In this document: piece by piece, positions 24,591 through 35,098 of the stretch
Numbering within the stretch: the first letter of the stretch is position 1
Layout of the letters: each line of letters starts with the position of its first letter
Source of the DNA: Bryobacter sp. CoA8 C33
Lineage (GTDB): Bacteria > Acidobacteriota > Terriglobia > Bryobacterales > Bryobacteraceae
NCBI GenBank assembly: GCA_019931185.1
Contig: JAINDK010000018.1
Location: 1-64,000, forward strand
Length of the DNA: 64,000 nt
Reading direction: 5' to 3'
Program-made: the position numbers and the translations under genes
Notes under the pieces: model-generated
The model's input: the letters and a program-made list of their open reading frames with translations, nothing else
The model's database searches: none
What the model was told of the DNA's origin: nothing

Positions 24591-25265
24591 ATGCCAAAGG
24601 AAATTGCCACGACGCAATTTCGGTACCGGACGGCGCCGGAAGTGGTTGCCGATGCGCTGCGAGACGCCATACACCGGAACGAATACGCCCCGGGGGAGCA
24701 ATTGCATCAGGAGGAGATTGCGCGGAAATTCGGGATCAGCCGGATTCCGGTGCGGGACGCCTTGCGGCAATTGCAGGGGGAAGGTTTGGTGGATTTATAT
24801 CCGAACCGGGGGGCCTTTGTTTCCAATCCCTCCCCGGAGGAGTTGCGGGAAGTTTTTCAGTTGCGGACGATTCTGGAAACGCATGCGCTGCGACTGGCGG
24901 TGGCGCAATATACGGCGGAGGATCTGGCGCGTTGTGGGGAGTTGCTGGAGCAATTGGAGCGGACGAAGGAGCGGGCTGAGTGGTCGCGTGGGGATCATGC
25001 GTTTCATACGGCGCTGTATGCTCCTTGCGGGCAGACGCGGACGCTGGGATTGATTGAACATTTGCGGGGGAGTGTGAACCGGTTTTACTTTCTGCATTTT
25101 TCGCCGGACAAAAACGGAGCGGCCAATGACCGGGAGCACCGGCAGTTGCTGGCAGCGTGTGAGAGGCGGGATGCGGACGAGGCGGTGGGGTTGCTCGAGG
25201 CGCACCTGATGCGGGCCTTGCGGGAGGTGGAAGAGGTGCAGGCGGGGCGGGAGCCGCGGCGGTAA
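24591..25265 (+). CDS. GntR-family transcriptional regulator, FCD type
   Basis: The 224-residue protein has an N-terminal winged helix (about residues 14-75: VVADALRDAIHRNEYAPGEQLHQEEIARKFGISRIPVRDALRQLQGEGLV, then the wing DLYPNRGAFVSNPS). An FCD effector domain follows (LREVFQLRTILETHALRLAV, with metal-site His residues in GDHAFHTALYA and EHRQLLAACERRD). FCD regulators respond to small carboxylates or sugar acids; the effector is unknown. GAAGGA precedes the ATG. A terminator shared with groL follows. Confidence 0.9.
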   Translation: MPKEIATTQFRYRTAPEVVADALRDAIHRNEYAPGEQLHQEEIARKFGISRIPVRDALRQLQGEGLVDLYPNRGAFVSNPSPEELREVFQLRTILETHALRLAVAQYTAEDLARCGELLEQLERTKERAEWSRGDHAFHTALYAPCGQTRTLGLIEHLRGSVNRFYFLHFSPDKNGAANDREHRQLLAACERRDADEAVGLLEAHLMRALREVEEVQAGREPRR

Positions 25266-25270
25266 ACGGA

Positions 25271-25302
25271 AAACAGCCCACGGTGGGTACCGTGGGCTGT
25301 TT
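25271..25302. terminator. Strong bidirectional Rho-independent terminator
   Basis: A perfect 14-bp stem (AAACAGCCCACGGT with ACCGTGGGCTGTTT) encloses a GGGT loop between the convergent GntR and groL genes. The A-run at one end and T-run at the other let it work in both directions. Confidence 0.9.
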
Positions 25303-25327
25303 GTTGCCTGAGTGAGGGGGCTACGGT

Positions 25328-27281
<1,954 letters not shown>

Positions 27282-27341
27282 CCTCCATCGAATTGGATTG
27301 AATTATTGGAAGGCGCGGAATGCGTCTTCACACCCATAGAA

Positions 27342-27368
27342 TTAGCACAATCCAGAGGCGAGTGCTAA
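27342..27368 (-). promoter_or_regulatory. CIRCE operator (HrcA site) of groES-groL
   Basis: On the minus strand TTAGCACTC, nine bases, then TTGTGCTAA. The first arm matches the CIRCE consensus exactly and the second differs at two positions from GAGTGCTAA. Place and spacing upstream of groES are as expected. The flanking DNA is very AT-rich and should hold the promoter. Confidence 0.88.
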
Positions 27369-27485
27369 AAAAATAATGTAAGTTATTAAAAAAAAAGGAA
27401 ATAAAAATCTTTGTCGCTTGCGTTGGATGCAACTTCTCACTGGGTATGGGAAGAAAACCTTAGTGGGTTATGCTAAGATTTAACC

Positions 27486-28361
27486 ATGCGTAGGATTGTA
27501 CTTCTGTTGTGTGCCTGGACAGTCTGGGCCGATGATGTTACGGGACTTTGGAAGAGCCGGCTGATTGAGCGCATTGAGGGGTATGCACGGCAGATGGATG
27601 GGGTATTGGGGGTGGCGTTTGCGGACTTGAAGACGGGGGAGGAGTGGAGCCTGAATGGGGATGTATTGTTTCCGCAGGCGAGCGCGATCAAGGTGCCGAT
27701 TTTGGTGGAAGTGTTCCGGCAGCGGGAGGCGGGGCAGTTGGGGTTTGGGGAGGAAGGGGTGATCGAGGCAGGAGAAGTGGTGGGAGGCAGCGGGGTGTTA
27801 CAGAAGCGGGCCAATGGGGGGCGGTTGCGGGTGAAGGTGGAGGAAGCAGTGCGGGAGATGATCGCCTCGAGCGACAATACGGCGACGAACTGGTGTATCC
27901 GGCGGGTGGGGATGGAGCGGGTGAACCGGACGATGGCGGAGATGGGATTTCCGCGAACGCGGCTGCAGCGGGTGATGATCGATCAGGCAGCGGCGACGCG
28001 GGATGAGGAGAACATTTCGACGCCGGAGGAGATGCTGCGGCTGGTGAAGCGAATCGGGGAGGGTAAGGTGGTGAGTGAAAAGGCGAGTGCGGAGATGATT
28101 GGGATGATGAAGCTCGTGGATGCGGATTTTCGCGCGGTGATCCCGAAGCAGGTGGCGGTGGCCTCGAAGGTGGGGGAATTGACAGGGGTGCGCACGGAGG
28201 TGGGGATTGTGTATTTGCGGAACCGTCCGTTTGCGCTGGCGGTGATGGGAACGTTTCTGAAGGAGCCGTTCAATCCGGTGCCGGAGGTGACGCGGATGGT
28301 GTATGAGTACTTCGACCGTCTGGACCGGGGGAACCGCTACGGCAATCTTGGCGTACGCTAG
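27486..28361 (+). CDS. Class A beta-lactamase-like serine hydrolase, secreted
   Basis: The 291-residue protein has a signal peptide (MRRIVLLLCAWTVWA) and the class A motifs S66-x-x-K69 (SAIK) and S129-D130-N131. The third motif is K228-V-G in place of KTG. The omega-loop motif ExxLN with the deacylating Glu is not evident: the region reads RDEENISTPEEM, as in many class A-like hydrolases of unknown substrate. Efficient beta-lactam breakdown is therefore doubtful; a peptidase or esterase role, or slow hydrolysis, is possible. It is the first gene of a five-gene cassette; the next gene starts 4 bp after its stop. Confidence 0.85.
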   Translation: MRRIVLLLCAWTVWADDVTGLWKSRLIERIEGYARQMDGVLGVAFADLKTGEEWSLNGDVLFPQASAIKVPILVEVFRQREAGQLGFGEEGVIEAGEVVGGSGVLQKRANGGRLRVKVEEAVREMIASSDNTATNWCIRRVGMERVNRTMAEMGFPRTRLQRVMIDQAAATRDEENISTPEEMLRLVKRIGEGKVVSEKASAEMIGMMKLVDADFRAVIPKQVAVASKVGELTGVRTEVGIVYLRNRPFALAVMGTFLKEPFNPVPEVTRMVYEYFDRLDRGNRYGNLGVR

Positions 28362-28365
28362 GGAG

Positions 28366-28890
28366 ATGCCGATCAAAGGAAAGCGCGTGGCGATACTGGT
28401 GGATCAGCTCTACCAGGAACTTGAGGTTTGGTATCCGTACTACCGGTTGAAGGAAGCGGGGGCGGAAGTGCATCTGGTGGGGGCCGAGGCGGGCAAGACG
28501 TATCCGAGCAAGACGGGCTACCCGGCGGTGGCCGAGCGCGGCTATGATGTGCTGAGCGTAGAGGACTACGACGGGGTAGTGGCGCCCGGGGGATTTGCGC
28601 CCGATTACATCCGGCGGCATCCGGCGGCGACGACCTTTGTGCACGAGATGGACAAGGCGGGCAAGCTGGTGGCGGCGATCTGTCACGGGCCGTGGGTGTT
28701 GTGCTCCTCGCGGATGTTGAAGGGCCGCAAGGTCACCAGCTTTTACGCGATCAAGGACGACCTATTGAACGCGGGGGCCGACTGGGTAGACGCCGAGGTG
28801 GTGGTGGATGGCAACCTGGTGACGGCGCGCAAGCCGGACGATCTGCCGGCGTTCTGCATCGCGATGCTTGAAGTTCTGAGTCGGAGCTAG
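28366..28890 (+). CDS. DJ-1/PfpI-family protein
   Basis: The 174-residue cytoplasmic protein has the DJ-1/PfpI fold, with the nucleophile elbow AAICHGPW carrying C106-H107 and an acidic residue in the early YQELE segment. Relatives include PfpI-type peptidases, YhbO-like stress proteins and glyoxalase III or deglycase-like enzymes; the reaction cannot be chosen from sequence. GGGAG lies directly before the ATG, 4 bp behind the previous stop. Confidence 0.9.
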   Translation: MPIKGKRVAILVDQLYQELEVWYPYYRLKEAGAEVHLVGAEAGKTYPSKTGYPAVAERGYDVLSVEDYDGVVAPGGFAPDYIRRHPAATTFVHEMDKAGKLVAAICHGPWVLCSSRMLKGRKVTSFYAIKDDLLNAGADWVDAEVVVDGNLVTARKPDDLPAFCIAMLEVLSRS

Positions 28891-28896
28891 TCCGCG

Positions 28897-29808
28897 ATGC
28901 CGGAGACCGTGATTGCTGTTGCGGGCTTGACCAAGAGCTATGGCGCCGTTGAGGCAGTGCGCGGCATTGATCTCGAAGTGACCGAGGGGCAGGTGTTGGG
29001 CCTGCTGGGACCGAACGGGGCGGGCAAGACGACGACGGTGGAGATCCTCGAGGGTCTGCGCTCGCGCACGAGCGGGCGAGTGTCGGTGCTGGGCTTCGAC
29101 CCGGAGCGGGAGACGCGGGCGCTGAAGGAGTGTATCGGTGTCTGTTTGCAGGCCAGCAATCTGCCGGAGAAGATGAAAGTGAGCGAGGCGCTCGAGTTGT
29201 TTGCCTCCTTCTACGGGCGGCAAATGGACCGGGGGCGGTTGCTGGAGCGGCTGCAACTCGAGGATAAGCGGGATGCTTATTACGGGACTTTGTCGGGGGG
29301 GCAGAAGCAGAGGGTGGCGATTGCGCTGGCGCTGGTGAATGATCCGCGGATTGTGTTTTTCGATGAGCCGACGACGGGGCTTGATCCGCAGGTGCGGCAG
29401 GAGATACACCGCTTGATCGAGGAATTGCGCGAGGACCGGCGGACCATCATTCTGACGACGCACTATATTGAGGAAGCCGAGAGGTTATGCGACCAGGTGG
29501 CGATCGTCGATGCGGGGCGCATAATCGCGACGGGGGCGCCGCGCGAGATCCAGGCCCGGACGGGCGAGCAGACGCGGATCGAAGTGCAACTGGAGCAGCC
29601 GCTGGGGGCGCTGATGCCGCCGGCGGGAGTCACGGTGAGTGAGGATGGGGGGAGGTTGAGCGCCTCGAGCGGCGAGCCGGCGCGGACGATTGTGGAATTG
29701 GTGAAATGGGTGGACCAGCACGGGTTGAGCCTGACCGATATCAGTGTGAAGAAGCCGACGCTCGAGGACGTGTTTATTGAACTGACGGGCAAGAAGCTGC
29801 GGGACTGA
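28897..29808 (+). CDS. ABC exporter ATP-binding protein (DrrA/CcmA type)
   Basis: The 303-residue ATPase has Walker A GPNGAGKT (residues 38-45), signature LSGGQKQR, Walker B IVFFDEPTTGLD and the switch His in TTHYIEEAE. The C-terminal extension is the one usual in drug or lipid exporters paired with ABC-2 permeases. The partner permease gene starts 5 bp downstream. The exported compound is unknown. Confidence 0.93.
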   Translation: MPETVIAVAGLTKSYGAVEAVRGIDLEVTEGQVLGLLGPNGAGKTTTVEILEGLRSRTSGRVSVLGFDPERETRALKECIGVCLQASNLPEKMKVSEALELFASFYGRQMDRGRLLERLQLEDKRDAYYGTLSGGQKQRVAIALALVNDPRIVFFDEPTTGLDPQVRQEIHRLIEELREDRRTIILTTHYIEEAERLCDQVAIVDAGRIIATGAPREIQARTGEQTRIEVQLEQPLGALMPPAGVTVSEDGGRLSASSGEPARTIVELVKWVDQHGLSLTDISVKKPTLEDVFIELTGKKLRD

Positions 29809-29813
29809 AGAGC

Positions 29814-32003
29814 ATGAAACCATATCTGGCGCATATCGTGGCGAATCTGCGGTTGACGGGGCGGGACCGGACGGTGTTGATTTTTAACTACGGTTTTCCG
29901 CTGGGTTTTTTTTTCCTGTTCGCCTGGCTGGGCAAGGCACGGGAGACGAATTCGATCGCCGGGGTGTTGGCGAGCGTGTTGACGATCGGATTGCTGGGGA
30001 ACGGTTTTTTCGGCGGGGGCATGCGGGCCGTCAGTGAGCGGGAGAGCGGAATCCTGCGGCGCTACAAGGTGGCGCCGCCAGGGGCGCTGCCGATTCTGGT
30101 GAGTGGGATGGTGGTGGGGGTGCTGCAGTATCTGCCGGTGGTGTTGTTGATGTTTGGGGTGAGCCTGGTGCACTACGGAATGGAGTGGCCGGAGCAATGG
30201 TTGAGCTTTTTCGTATTCGTGGTGATCGCCAATCTGGCGATGCGGAGCCTGGGGGGGATCATCGCGGCGGTAGCGAATTCGATGGCTGAAAGCCAAGTGA
30301 TCATACAGTGTTTTTACTTTCCGATGCTGCTGTTGAGCGGGGCGACGTTGCCGTTGTCGGTGCTGCCGGGCTGGGGGCGGGACCTGGTGCAATTTATCCC
30401 GACGACGCATCTGGTGACGGGGCTGCAGGGGATACTGCTGCGGAATGAATCACTGCTCGATGTATGGAAGGCTGCGGCGGCGCTGCTGGCGACGACGGTG
30501 GTGTGCACGTTTATCTCGTTGAAGATTTTCCGCTGGGAGAAAAACGAGAGGCTGCCGGGGCGGGCCAAGGCCTGGATCGCGGTGGTGTTGATTCCGTTTG
30601 TGCTGGTGGGGGTTTGGAACTTGAGGAGCCGGGAGAATCTGACGAAGGCGCGGATTCTCGACCGGGCGATGGCGCGCAAGGAGAGCACGCTGATCCGGAA
30701 TGCGCGGGTGTTTACGGGTACGGGTGAGGTGATCGAGAGCGGGGGGGTGCTGATCCGCGAGGGCCGGATTGAGCGGATCTACCGCGGGGCGACACCGGAA
30801 GGAAAAGACGTGGCGGCGATCGAGTTGGAGGGTGCGGGCAAGACGCTGCTGCCGGGCTTGATCGATGCGCATGTGCACATTGGGGCGCCGGGCGGGTTTT
30901 ATGAGGATGAGCGGCGGTATCAGGACGGCAAGCTGGATGAGCGGCGGCTGAAGGCGTATTTATATTCGGGGATCACAACGGTGAAGAGCACGGGGGACTG
31001 GCTTGATGCGGCGCTCGAGTTGCGGCGGCGGCAGAGGACGGGCGAGTTGCTGGCGAGCGAGTTCTATACCGTGGGGCCCTTGTTTACGGCGCCGGGGGGG
31101 CATCCGCAGCAATTGCTGGCGGGGATGCCGGAGAGTGCGCGGCGTGTGGGGGAAAGCCAATTTTTGCGGCTGCCGCGGACCGAGGCGGAAGCGCGGGAGA
31201 TGGTGCGGGAGTTGAAAGCACGCGGGGTGGATGGTATCAAGGCCGTGCTCGAAAGGGGTTGGCCGGGGCGGCCGATGGCACGGCTGGACGGCAAATTGCT
31301 GCGGGCGATCTGCGCGGAGGCGCGGGCAGTGGGCTTGACGGTGGTGGTGCATACGAATCTGGCCGGGGATGTGAGTGAGGCGGTGGAGGCGGGGGCGCAT
31401 GGGGTGGAGCATGGCAGCCCGGGGGAGACGCTGCCGGCGGAATTGCTGGCGCGGATGGCGGAGCGGGGAGTTTTCTACGATCCGACCTTGAGTGTGTTCG
31501 AGGCGCTGCGCATGATACGGGAGAAGGATTACTCGCGGCTCGAGGATAGTTTGTTGCAGCAGGCAGTACCGATTGAGCTGATGGCGGGCACGCGCAAGAA
31601 ACTGGCGGGTGGTGGGGGACAATTGGTTATGGAAATGGATACGCGGCAGGCCGGGATGAACCTGAAGCGTGCCTACGAGGCGGGGGTGCGGGTGGTGACG
31701 GGGACGGACGCGGGCAATCCGCTGGTCTTTCATGGGCCGACGATACAGCAGGAATTGGCGTTGTGGGTGGCGGCGGGGATTCCGGCGGAGCGGGCGTTGC
31801 TGGCGGCGACGCGGGATGCGGCGTTGTTGTTGGGGGAAAGGGCGCGGATTGGCACGATTGAAGTGGGCAAGGATGCGAATCTATTGCTGGTGGATGGTGA
31901 TCCGGTGCGGGACATCACGAGCCTTGGGCGGATTTCGAGCGTATTTCTGCGCGGGGAGCGGGTGGCACGGACGAGATTGTTGAAGGTGGAAGATGACGAG
32001 TAA
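29814..32003 (+). CDS. Fusion: ABC-2 type permease plus metal-dependent amidohydrolase
   Basis: This single 729-codon frame joins two domains with no stop or frame change. Residues 1-240 are an ABC-2 permease with about six membrane helices (YGFPLGFFFLFAWLG, GVLQYLPVVLLMFG, WLSFFVFVVIANLAM, FYFPMLLLSGATLPLSVL and others) and the GILRRYKVAP loop. An added seventh helix (about 251-270, AWIAVVLIPFVLVGVW) leads into an amidohydrolase at about 290-729. This carries metal ligands H353 and H355 (DAHVHIG), candidate carbamylated K476, H513 (VVVHTN), H533 (HGVEHGS) and D632 (TGTDAGNP). With the N-terminus inside, seven helices would place the hydrolase outside the cytoplasm. The ATPase is the preceding gene. 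The methyltransferase overlaps the end by 11 bases. Confidence 0.9.
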   Translation: MKPYLAHIVANLRLTGRDRTVLIFNYGFPLGFFFLFAWLGKARETNSIAGVLASVLTIGLLGNGFFGGGMRAVSERESGILRRYKVAPPGALPILVSGMVVGVLQYLPVVLLMFGVSLVHYGMEWPEQWLSFFVFVVIANLAMRSLGGIIAAVANSMAESQVIIQCFYFPMLLLSGATLPLSVLPGWGRDLVQFIPTTHLVTGLQGILLRNESLLDVWKAAAALLATTVVCTFISLKIFRWEKNERLPGRAKAWIAVVLIPFVLVGVWNLRSRENLTKARILDRAMARKESTLIRNARVFTGTGEVIESGGVLIREGRIERIYRGATPEGKDVAAIELEGAGKTLLPGLIDAHVHIGAPGGFYEDERRYQDGKLDERRLKAYLYSGITTVKSTGDWLDAALELRRRQRTGELLASEFYTVGPLFTAPGGHPQQLLAGMPESARRVGESQFLRLPRTEAEAREMVRELKARGVDGIKAVLERGWPGRPMARLDGKLLRAICAEARAVGLTVVVHTNLAGDVSEAVEAGAHGVEHGSPGETLPAELLARMAERGVFYDPTLSVFEALRMIREKDYSRLEDSLLQQAVPIELMAGTRKKLAGGGGQLVMEMDTRQAGMNLKRAYEAGVRVVTGTDAGNPLVFHGPTIQQELALWVAAGIPAERALLAATRDAALLLGERARIGTIEVGKDANLLLVDGDPVRDITSLGRISSVFLRGERVARTRLLKVEDDE

Positions 32004-32769
32004 CTTATGGGCAGCGGGGGACTTCAGCCGGATTGCGCCGGCGGCGCAGGTGGTGGGAGAACTGTTGTGTGATGAGGTGCCGGTGCTCGCCGGGGACCGC
32101 GTGCTTGATGTGGGTTGCGGATCGGGAAACACGGCGCTGGCGGCGGCGCGGCGGCGCTGCGAGGCGGCGGGAGTAGATCCCGTTGAGGGGTTGCTCGAGC
32201 GGGCGCGGCAGCGGGCGGCCTTCGAGGGGCTGGCCGTGGAGTTTGAAGTCGGGGCGGCCGAGGAGTTGCCTTTTGTGGCGGGCCGATTTGACGTGGTGTT
32301 GAGCACGTTTGGGCTGATCTTCAGCGCGGAGCCGGAGGCGGCGGTAGCCGAGGCGGCGCGGGTGTTGCGGGCCGGGGGAGCGCTCGGGCTGACGAGTTGG
32401 CGGCGGGGGTCGTTGAATGACGAATTGTTCGCTGAGTGCCTGGCAGTGCGTGGGGATCTTGCGGGATTGAGGGAGGCGCGGGATTGGGGCCGGGAAGAGC
32501 ATGCGGTGCGGGTGTTGTCGGGGGCGTTTGCGCCGATTCATTTCGTGGCGAGGCAATTTCTGGCGCGGGCGCAATCGGCGAGGCAGTGGCTGGAGGGGAT
32601 GAAGCAGTTTCTGGCGCCGGTGCATTTGGCCTATCAGGGGTTGGGTGAGGAAGCGGCTGGGGAGCTGGACCGGAGGTTGCTGGAGTTGGGCCAGACGCAC
32701 AATGAACTGGAGGATGGACGGTTTCTGACGCGGACGCCGTACCTGGAAATTCACGCGCGGCGGCGTTAG
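31993..32769 (+). CDS. Class I SAM-dependent methyltransferase
   Basis: The 258-residue protein has the SAM-binding motif I VLDVGCGSGNTAL (about residues 38-50), motif II acidic residue in EAAGVDP, and the Methyltransf_11 pattern AAEELPFVAGRFDVVLSTFGLIF. The acceptor is unknown; UbiE-like small molecules are typical for this group. The gene overlaps the fusion permease by 11 bases, so it is translated with the exporter cassette. Its stop overlaps the convergent rhomboid gene's stop by 4 bases. Confidence 0.88.
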   Translation: MTSNLWAAGDFSRIAPAAQVVGELLCDEVPVLAGDRVLDVGCGSGNTALAAARRRCEAAGVDPVEGLLERARQRAAFEGLAVEFEVGAAEELPFVAGRFDVVLSTFGLIFSAEPEAAVAEAARVLRAGGALGLTSWRRGSLNDELFAECLAVRGDLAGLREARDWGREEHAVRVLSGAFAPIHFVARQFLARAQSARQWLEGMKQFLAPVHLAYQGLGEEAAGELDRRLLELGQTHNELEDGRFLTRTPYLEIHARRR

Positions 32770-33599
32770 CCTTGCAGGAGGCGGAGAGCGCCGAATAACT
32801 GAACGACGAAGCTGAGTACGACGAGAGCGGCCATGGCGAGGCCGGCAATGTTCCAATAGCGCTCATGGCGGGCGCGGGACAGGCGGGGGTGGCCGGCAAC
32901 GTAGGCGGTGGCGAAGCCGCCGGCGAGGCCGCCGAGGTGGGCCCAATTGTCGGTGAAGGGGATGAGAAAGCTGATGAGCAGGGCCCAAAGGGCGGTGCGG
33001 GTGTAGGCTGCCTTGACGTAGCTGCCGAAGCTGGAGCGCTGGTTGACGCCGTAGGCGATCATGGCGCCGATGAGGCCGAAGATGGCGGCGGAGGCGCCGA
33101 CGCTGAGCGAGGGGGCAAAGAGGCTGGAGAAGAGGAAGCCGGTAATGGAGCTGATGACATAGATGACGAGGAGGCGGCCGGCGCCGAAGGCCTCTTCGGC
33201 CTGGGAGCCGAGGTCGTAGAGGCCCCAGGAATTCATGCCGATGTGCATGATGCCGGCATGGAGAAAGCCAGCGGTGACGAGCCGCCAGTACTCGCCGTGG
33301 AAGATGTAGTTGGGTTCCTTGGCGCCGAAGAGAAAGAGGGTGCTGCCGCTGAGGTCAAGGAAGCCGCCGCCGCGGATGTTCTGGGTGTTGAACAGGGCCA
33401 TGGCGAGGTAGAGAAAGCCATTGACGATGAGAATGTAGGTGGTGATCTGGCCGTTTTGGGGCAGAAGGTTGCCGAGCGCGCGGGCAGCATCGACGCCGCC
33501 TTTTGGGGCGGGGGCGATTTCAAACTCGCAGTAGGGGCAAACGCGATCTGCCCGGCTGATGAAGGCGCGGCAGTTCGGGCAGATAGGTCTCGATTCCAC
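32766..33599 (-). CDS. Rhomboid-family intramembrane serine protease with N-terminal zinc ribbon
   Basis: The 277-residue protein starts with a zinc ribbon (C7, C10, C21, C24 in CPNC and CPYC) and then six or seven membrane helices. The catalytic dyad is S170 in SVGASAAIFG and H221 in DNWAHLGG, with H119 and N123 (HIGMN) in the usual oxyanion region. Rhomboids cleave membrane proteins within the bilayer; the target is unknown. GTG 33599 is chosen because it gives a clean zinc-ribbon start; the frame stays open further upstream but without family resemblance. The stop overlaps the methyltransferase stop (TTAG). Confidence 0.9.
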   Translation of the reverse strand: MESRPICPNCRAFISRADRVCPYCEFEIAPAPKGGVDAARALGNLLPQNGQITTYILIVNGFLYLAMALFNTQNIRGGGFLDLSGSTLFLFGAKEPNYIFHGEYWRLVTAGFLHAGIMHIGMNSWGLYDLGSQAEEAFGAGRLLVIYVISSITGFLFSSLFAPSLSVGASAAIFGLIGAMIAYGVNQRSSFGSYVKAAYTRTALWALLISFLIPFTDNWAHLGGLAGGFATAYVAGHPRLSRARHERYWNIAGLAMAALVVLSFVVQLFGALRLLQG

Positions 33600-33714
33600 C
33601 CTTTGATTGTAAAGTGAGGGGGAGGGCAAGGGTGGATGGTTGAGTGGAATGGGAGGCAGAATTTTCGATTGTGAGCAGCAAAGTGGCACGCAATTGTGTA
33701 AATTGAGAGTTTCG

Positions 33715-34503
33715 ATGCCTGTACCACGCGACATTGCCGCTTCCATTGTTGAAGTTGGAAAACTGATGTACCAGAAGGGTTGGGTTGCCGCCAACGACGG
33801 CAACATCAGTGTCCGGCTGGACGCGGAGCGGATTGTGTGCACGCCGACGGGAGTCAGCAAGGGGATGATGAAACCCGAAGACATGCTGATTGTGGATCTC
33901 GAAGGGCGGAAGCAGGAGGGGGAGCGGGCTTGCACCACCGAGATACAGATGCACTGTACGGTGTACCAACTGCGACCGGACGTAAACGCAGTGGTGCATG
34001 CGCATCCGCCGGTATCGACCGGGTTCGCCGTGGCCGGGCGGGCGCTGAATCTGGCAATTCTGCCGGAGGCGGTGGTGACGTTGGGGACGGTGCCGCTGGC
34101 TGATTATGGATTGCCGGGGACGCCGGAATTGAGCGGCCAACTGAGGCCTTACATACCGAATCATGATGCGCTGCTGATGGCGAACCACGGAGCGGTTTGT
34201 TATGGGGAGACGTTGGAGAAAGCGTTCTTCCGGCTGGAGACGGTGGAGCACATCTCAAGGATTTCGTTGGTGGCGGAGATGCTGGGTGGGCCACGGTTGT
34301 TGCCGCGGCGGGAAGTGGACCGGTTGATGGCGGCGCGGTCGCGCTACGGGATACAGTTTCCGGAAGGCAATGAGCCGGAGGCGCCGATCGCGGCCGAAGA
34401 CATGATCGCGATGAAGAACGAAGAGCGGTTTGAATTAACTCGCCAGGAGTTGGTGGCGCTACTCGACGAAGTGCTGCGGGTGCGCGGCGTGCTCAGCGAT
34501 TAG
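33715..34503 (+). CDS. Class II aldolase/adducin family protein (FucA-like)
   Basis: The 262-residue enzyme keeps the zinc site of L-fuculose-phosphate aldolase with a constant offset of three: E76 (catalytic), H95, H97 (HAHP) and H158 (NHGAV). It should cleave a sugar phosphate to dihydroxyacetone phosphate and an aldehyde; the exact sugar is not shown. Compared with FucA it carries a C-terminal extension of about 40 residues. ATG 33715 gives the family start (VPRDIAASIVEVGKLMYQKGWVAANDGN). The stop overlaps that of the convergent membrane-protein gene. Confidence 0.9.
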   Translation: MPVPRDIAASIVEVGKLMYQKGWVAANDGNISVRLDAERIVCTPTGVSKGMMKPEDMLIVDLEGRKQEGERACTTEIQMHCTVYQLRPDVNAVVHAHPPVSTGFAVAGRALNLAILPEAVVTLGTVPLADYGLPGTPELSGQLRPYIPNHDALLMANHGAVCYGETLEKAFFRLETVEHISRISLVAEMLGGPRLLPRREVDRLMAARSRYGIQFPEGNEPEAPIAAEDMIAMKNEERFELTRQELVALLDEVLRVRGVLSD

Positions 34504-35066
34504 GCGGCTTCGGCTGCATCGCTGGAGGGGGTCCAGCCAGGTTTGCGGGGAACCTCGCGGAAGAAAATGAAGAGCAGGAGCGTGCCGCAGAGCAGTTTAA
34601 CGCCTTCGAGGGTGGAGTAAGTGGAGTGGTAAGTTTGCACGCGGCGGCGTAAATCGAGTTCCTTGTCGGGCGGAACGAAATCGAGGGTACGGCCATAGCC
34701 GACGATGGCGGGGGTGACGAGCAGGTGCATGCCGGCGGTGAGCAAGAGCATGAACAAGGACAGGGCGAGGATGCCTTTGCCCTCCTTGGTGCCGAACAGG
34801 AGCATGCCGAACAGTAAGAGGGCAATTAGAATTTGCACGAGTCCCCAGCCTTCAAAGAGCATGCGATTGAATTCACCGGCCTGGTGGCGGGCGAGGAGAC
34901 GGAGTTTTTCGGCGCCGATGGTTTTCAAGTAAGGGGCCATTTCTGCGGCGGGATTGAGCATCATTTCGTTGACATTGCGAAAGCTGGAGGCAGCTACGGC
35001 AGCCATGAAAAGACTCGCTCCGATCCAGAGACCGAGTAAGGCGCAGATGATACGGCGGGTGTTCAT
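34500..35066 (-). CDS. Hypothetical four-helix membrane protein (DUF4149-like)
   Basis: The 188-residue protein has four membrane helices: ALLGLWIGASLFMAAVAA near the N-terminus, LVQILIALLLFGMLLFG, LALSLFMLLLTAGMHLLV, and KLLCGTLLLFIFF near the C-terminus. The layout and the GxWxGxSLFMxxVA start resemble DUF4149-type proteins of unknown role. ATG 35066 has GTGAG four bases upstream; a GTG at 35075 is possible. It is divergent from the Gfo/Idh gene with 32 bp between starts. Confidence 0.7.
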   Translation of the reverse strand: MNTRRIICALLGLWIGASLFMAAVAASSFRNVNEMMLNPAAEMAPYLKTIGAEKLRLLARHQAGEFNRMLFEGWGLVQILIALLLFGMLLFGTKEGKGILALSLFMLLLTAGMHLLVTPAIVGYGRTLDFVPPDKELDLRRRVQTYHSTYSTLEGVKLLCGTLLLFIFFREVPRKPGWTPSSDAAEAA

Positions 35067-35098
35067 GAAACTCACAGTCTAACGCGTGATAATAAGGC

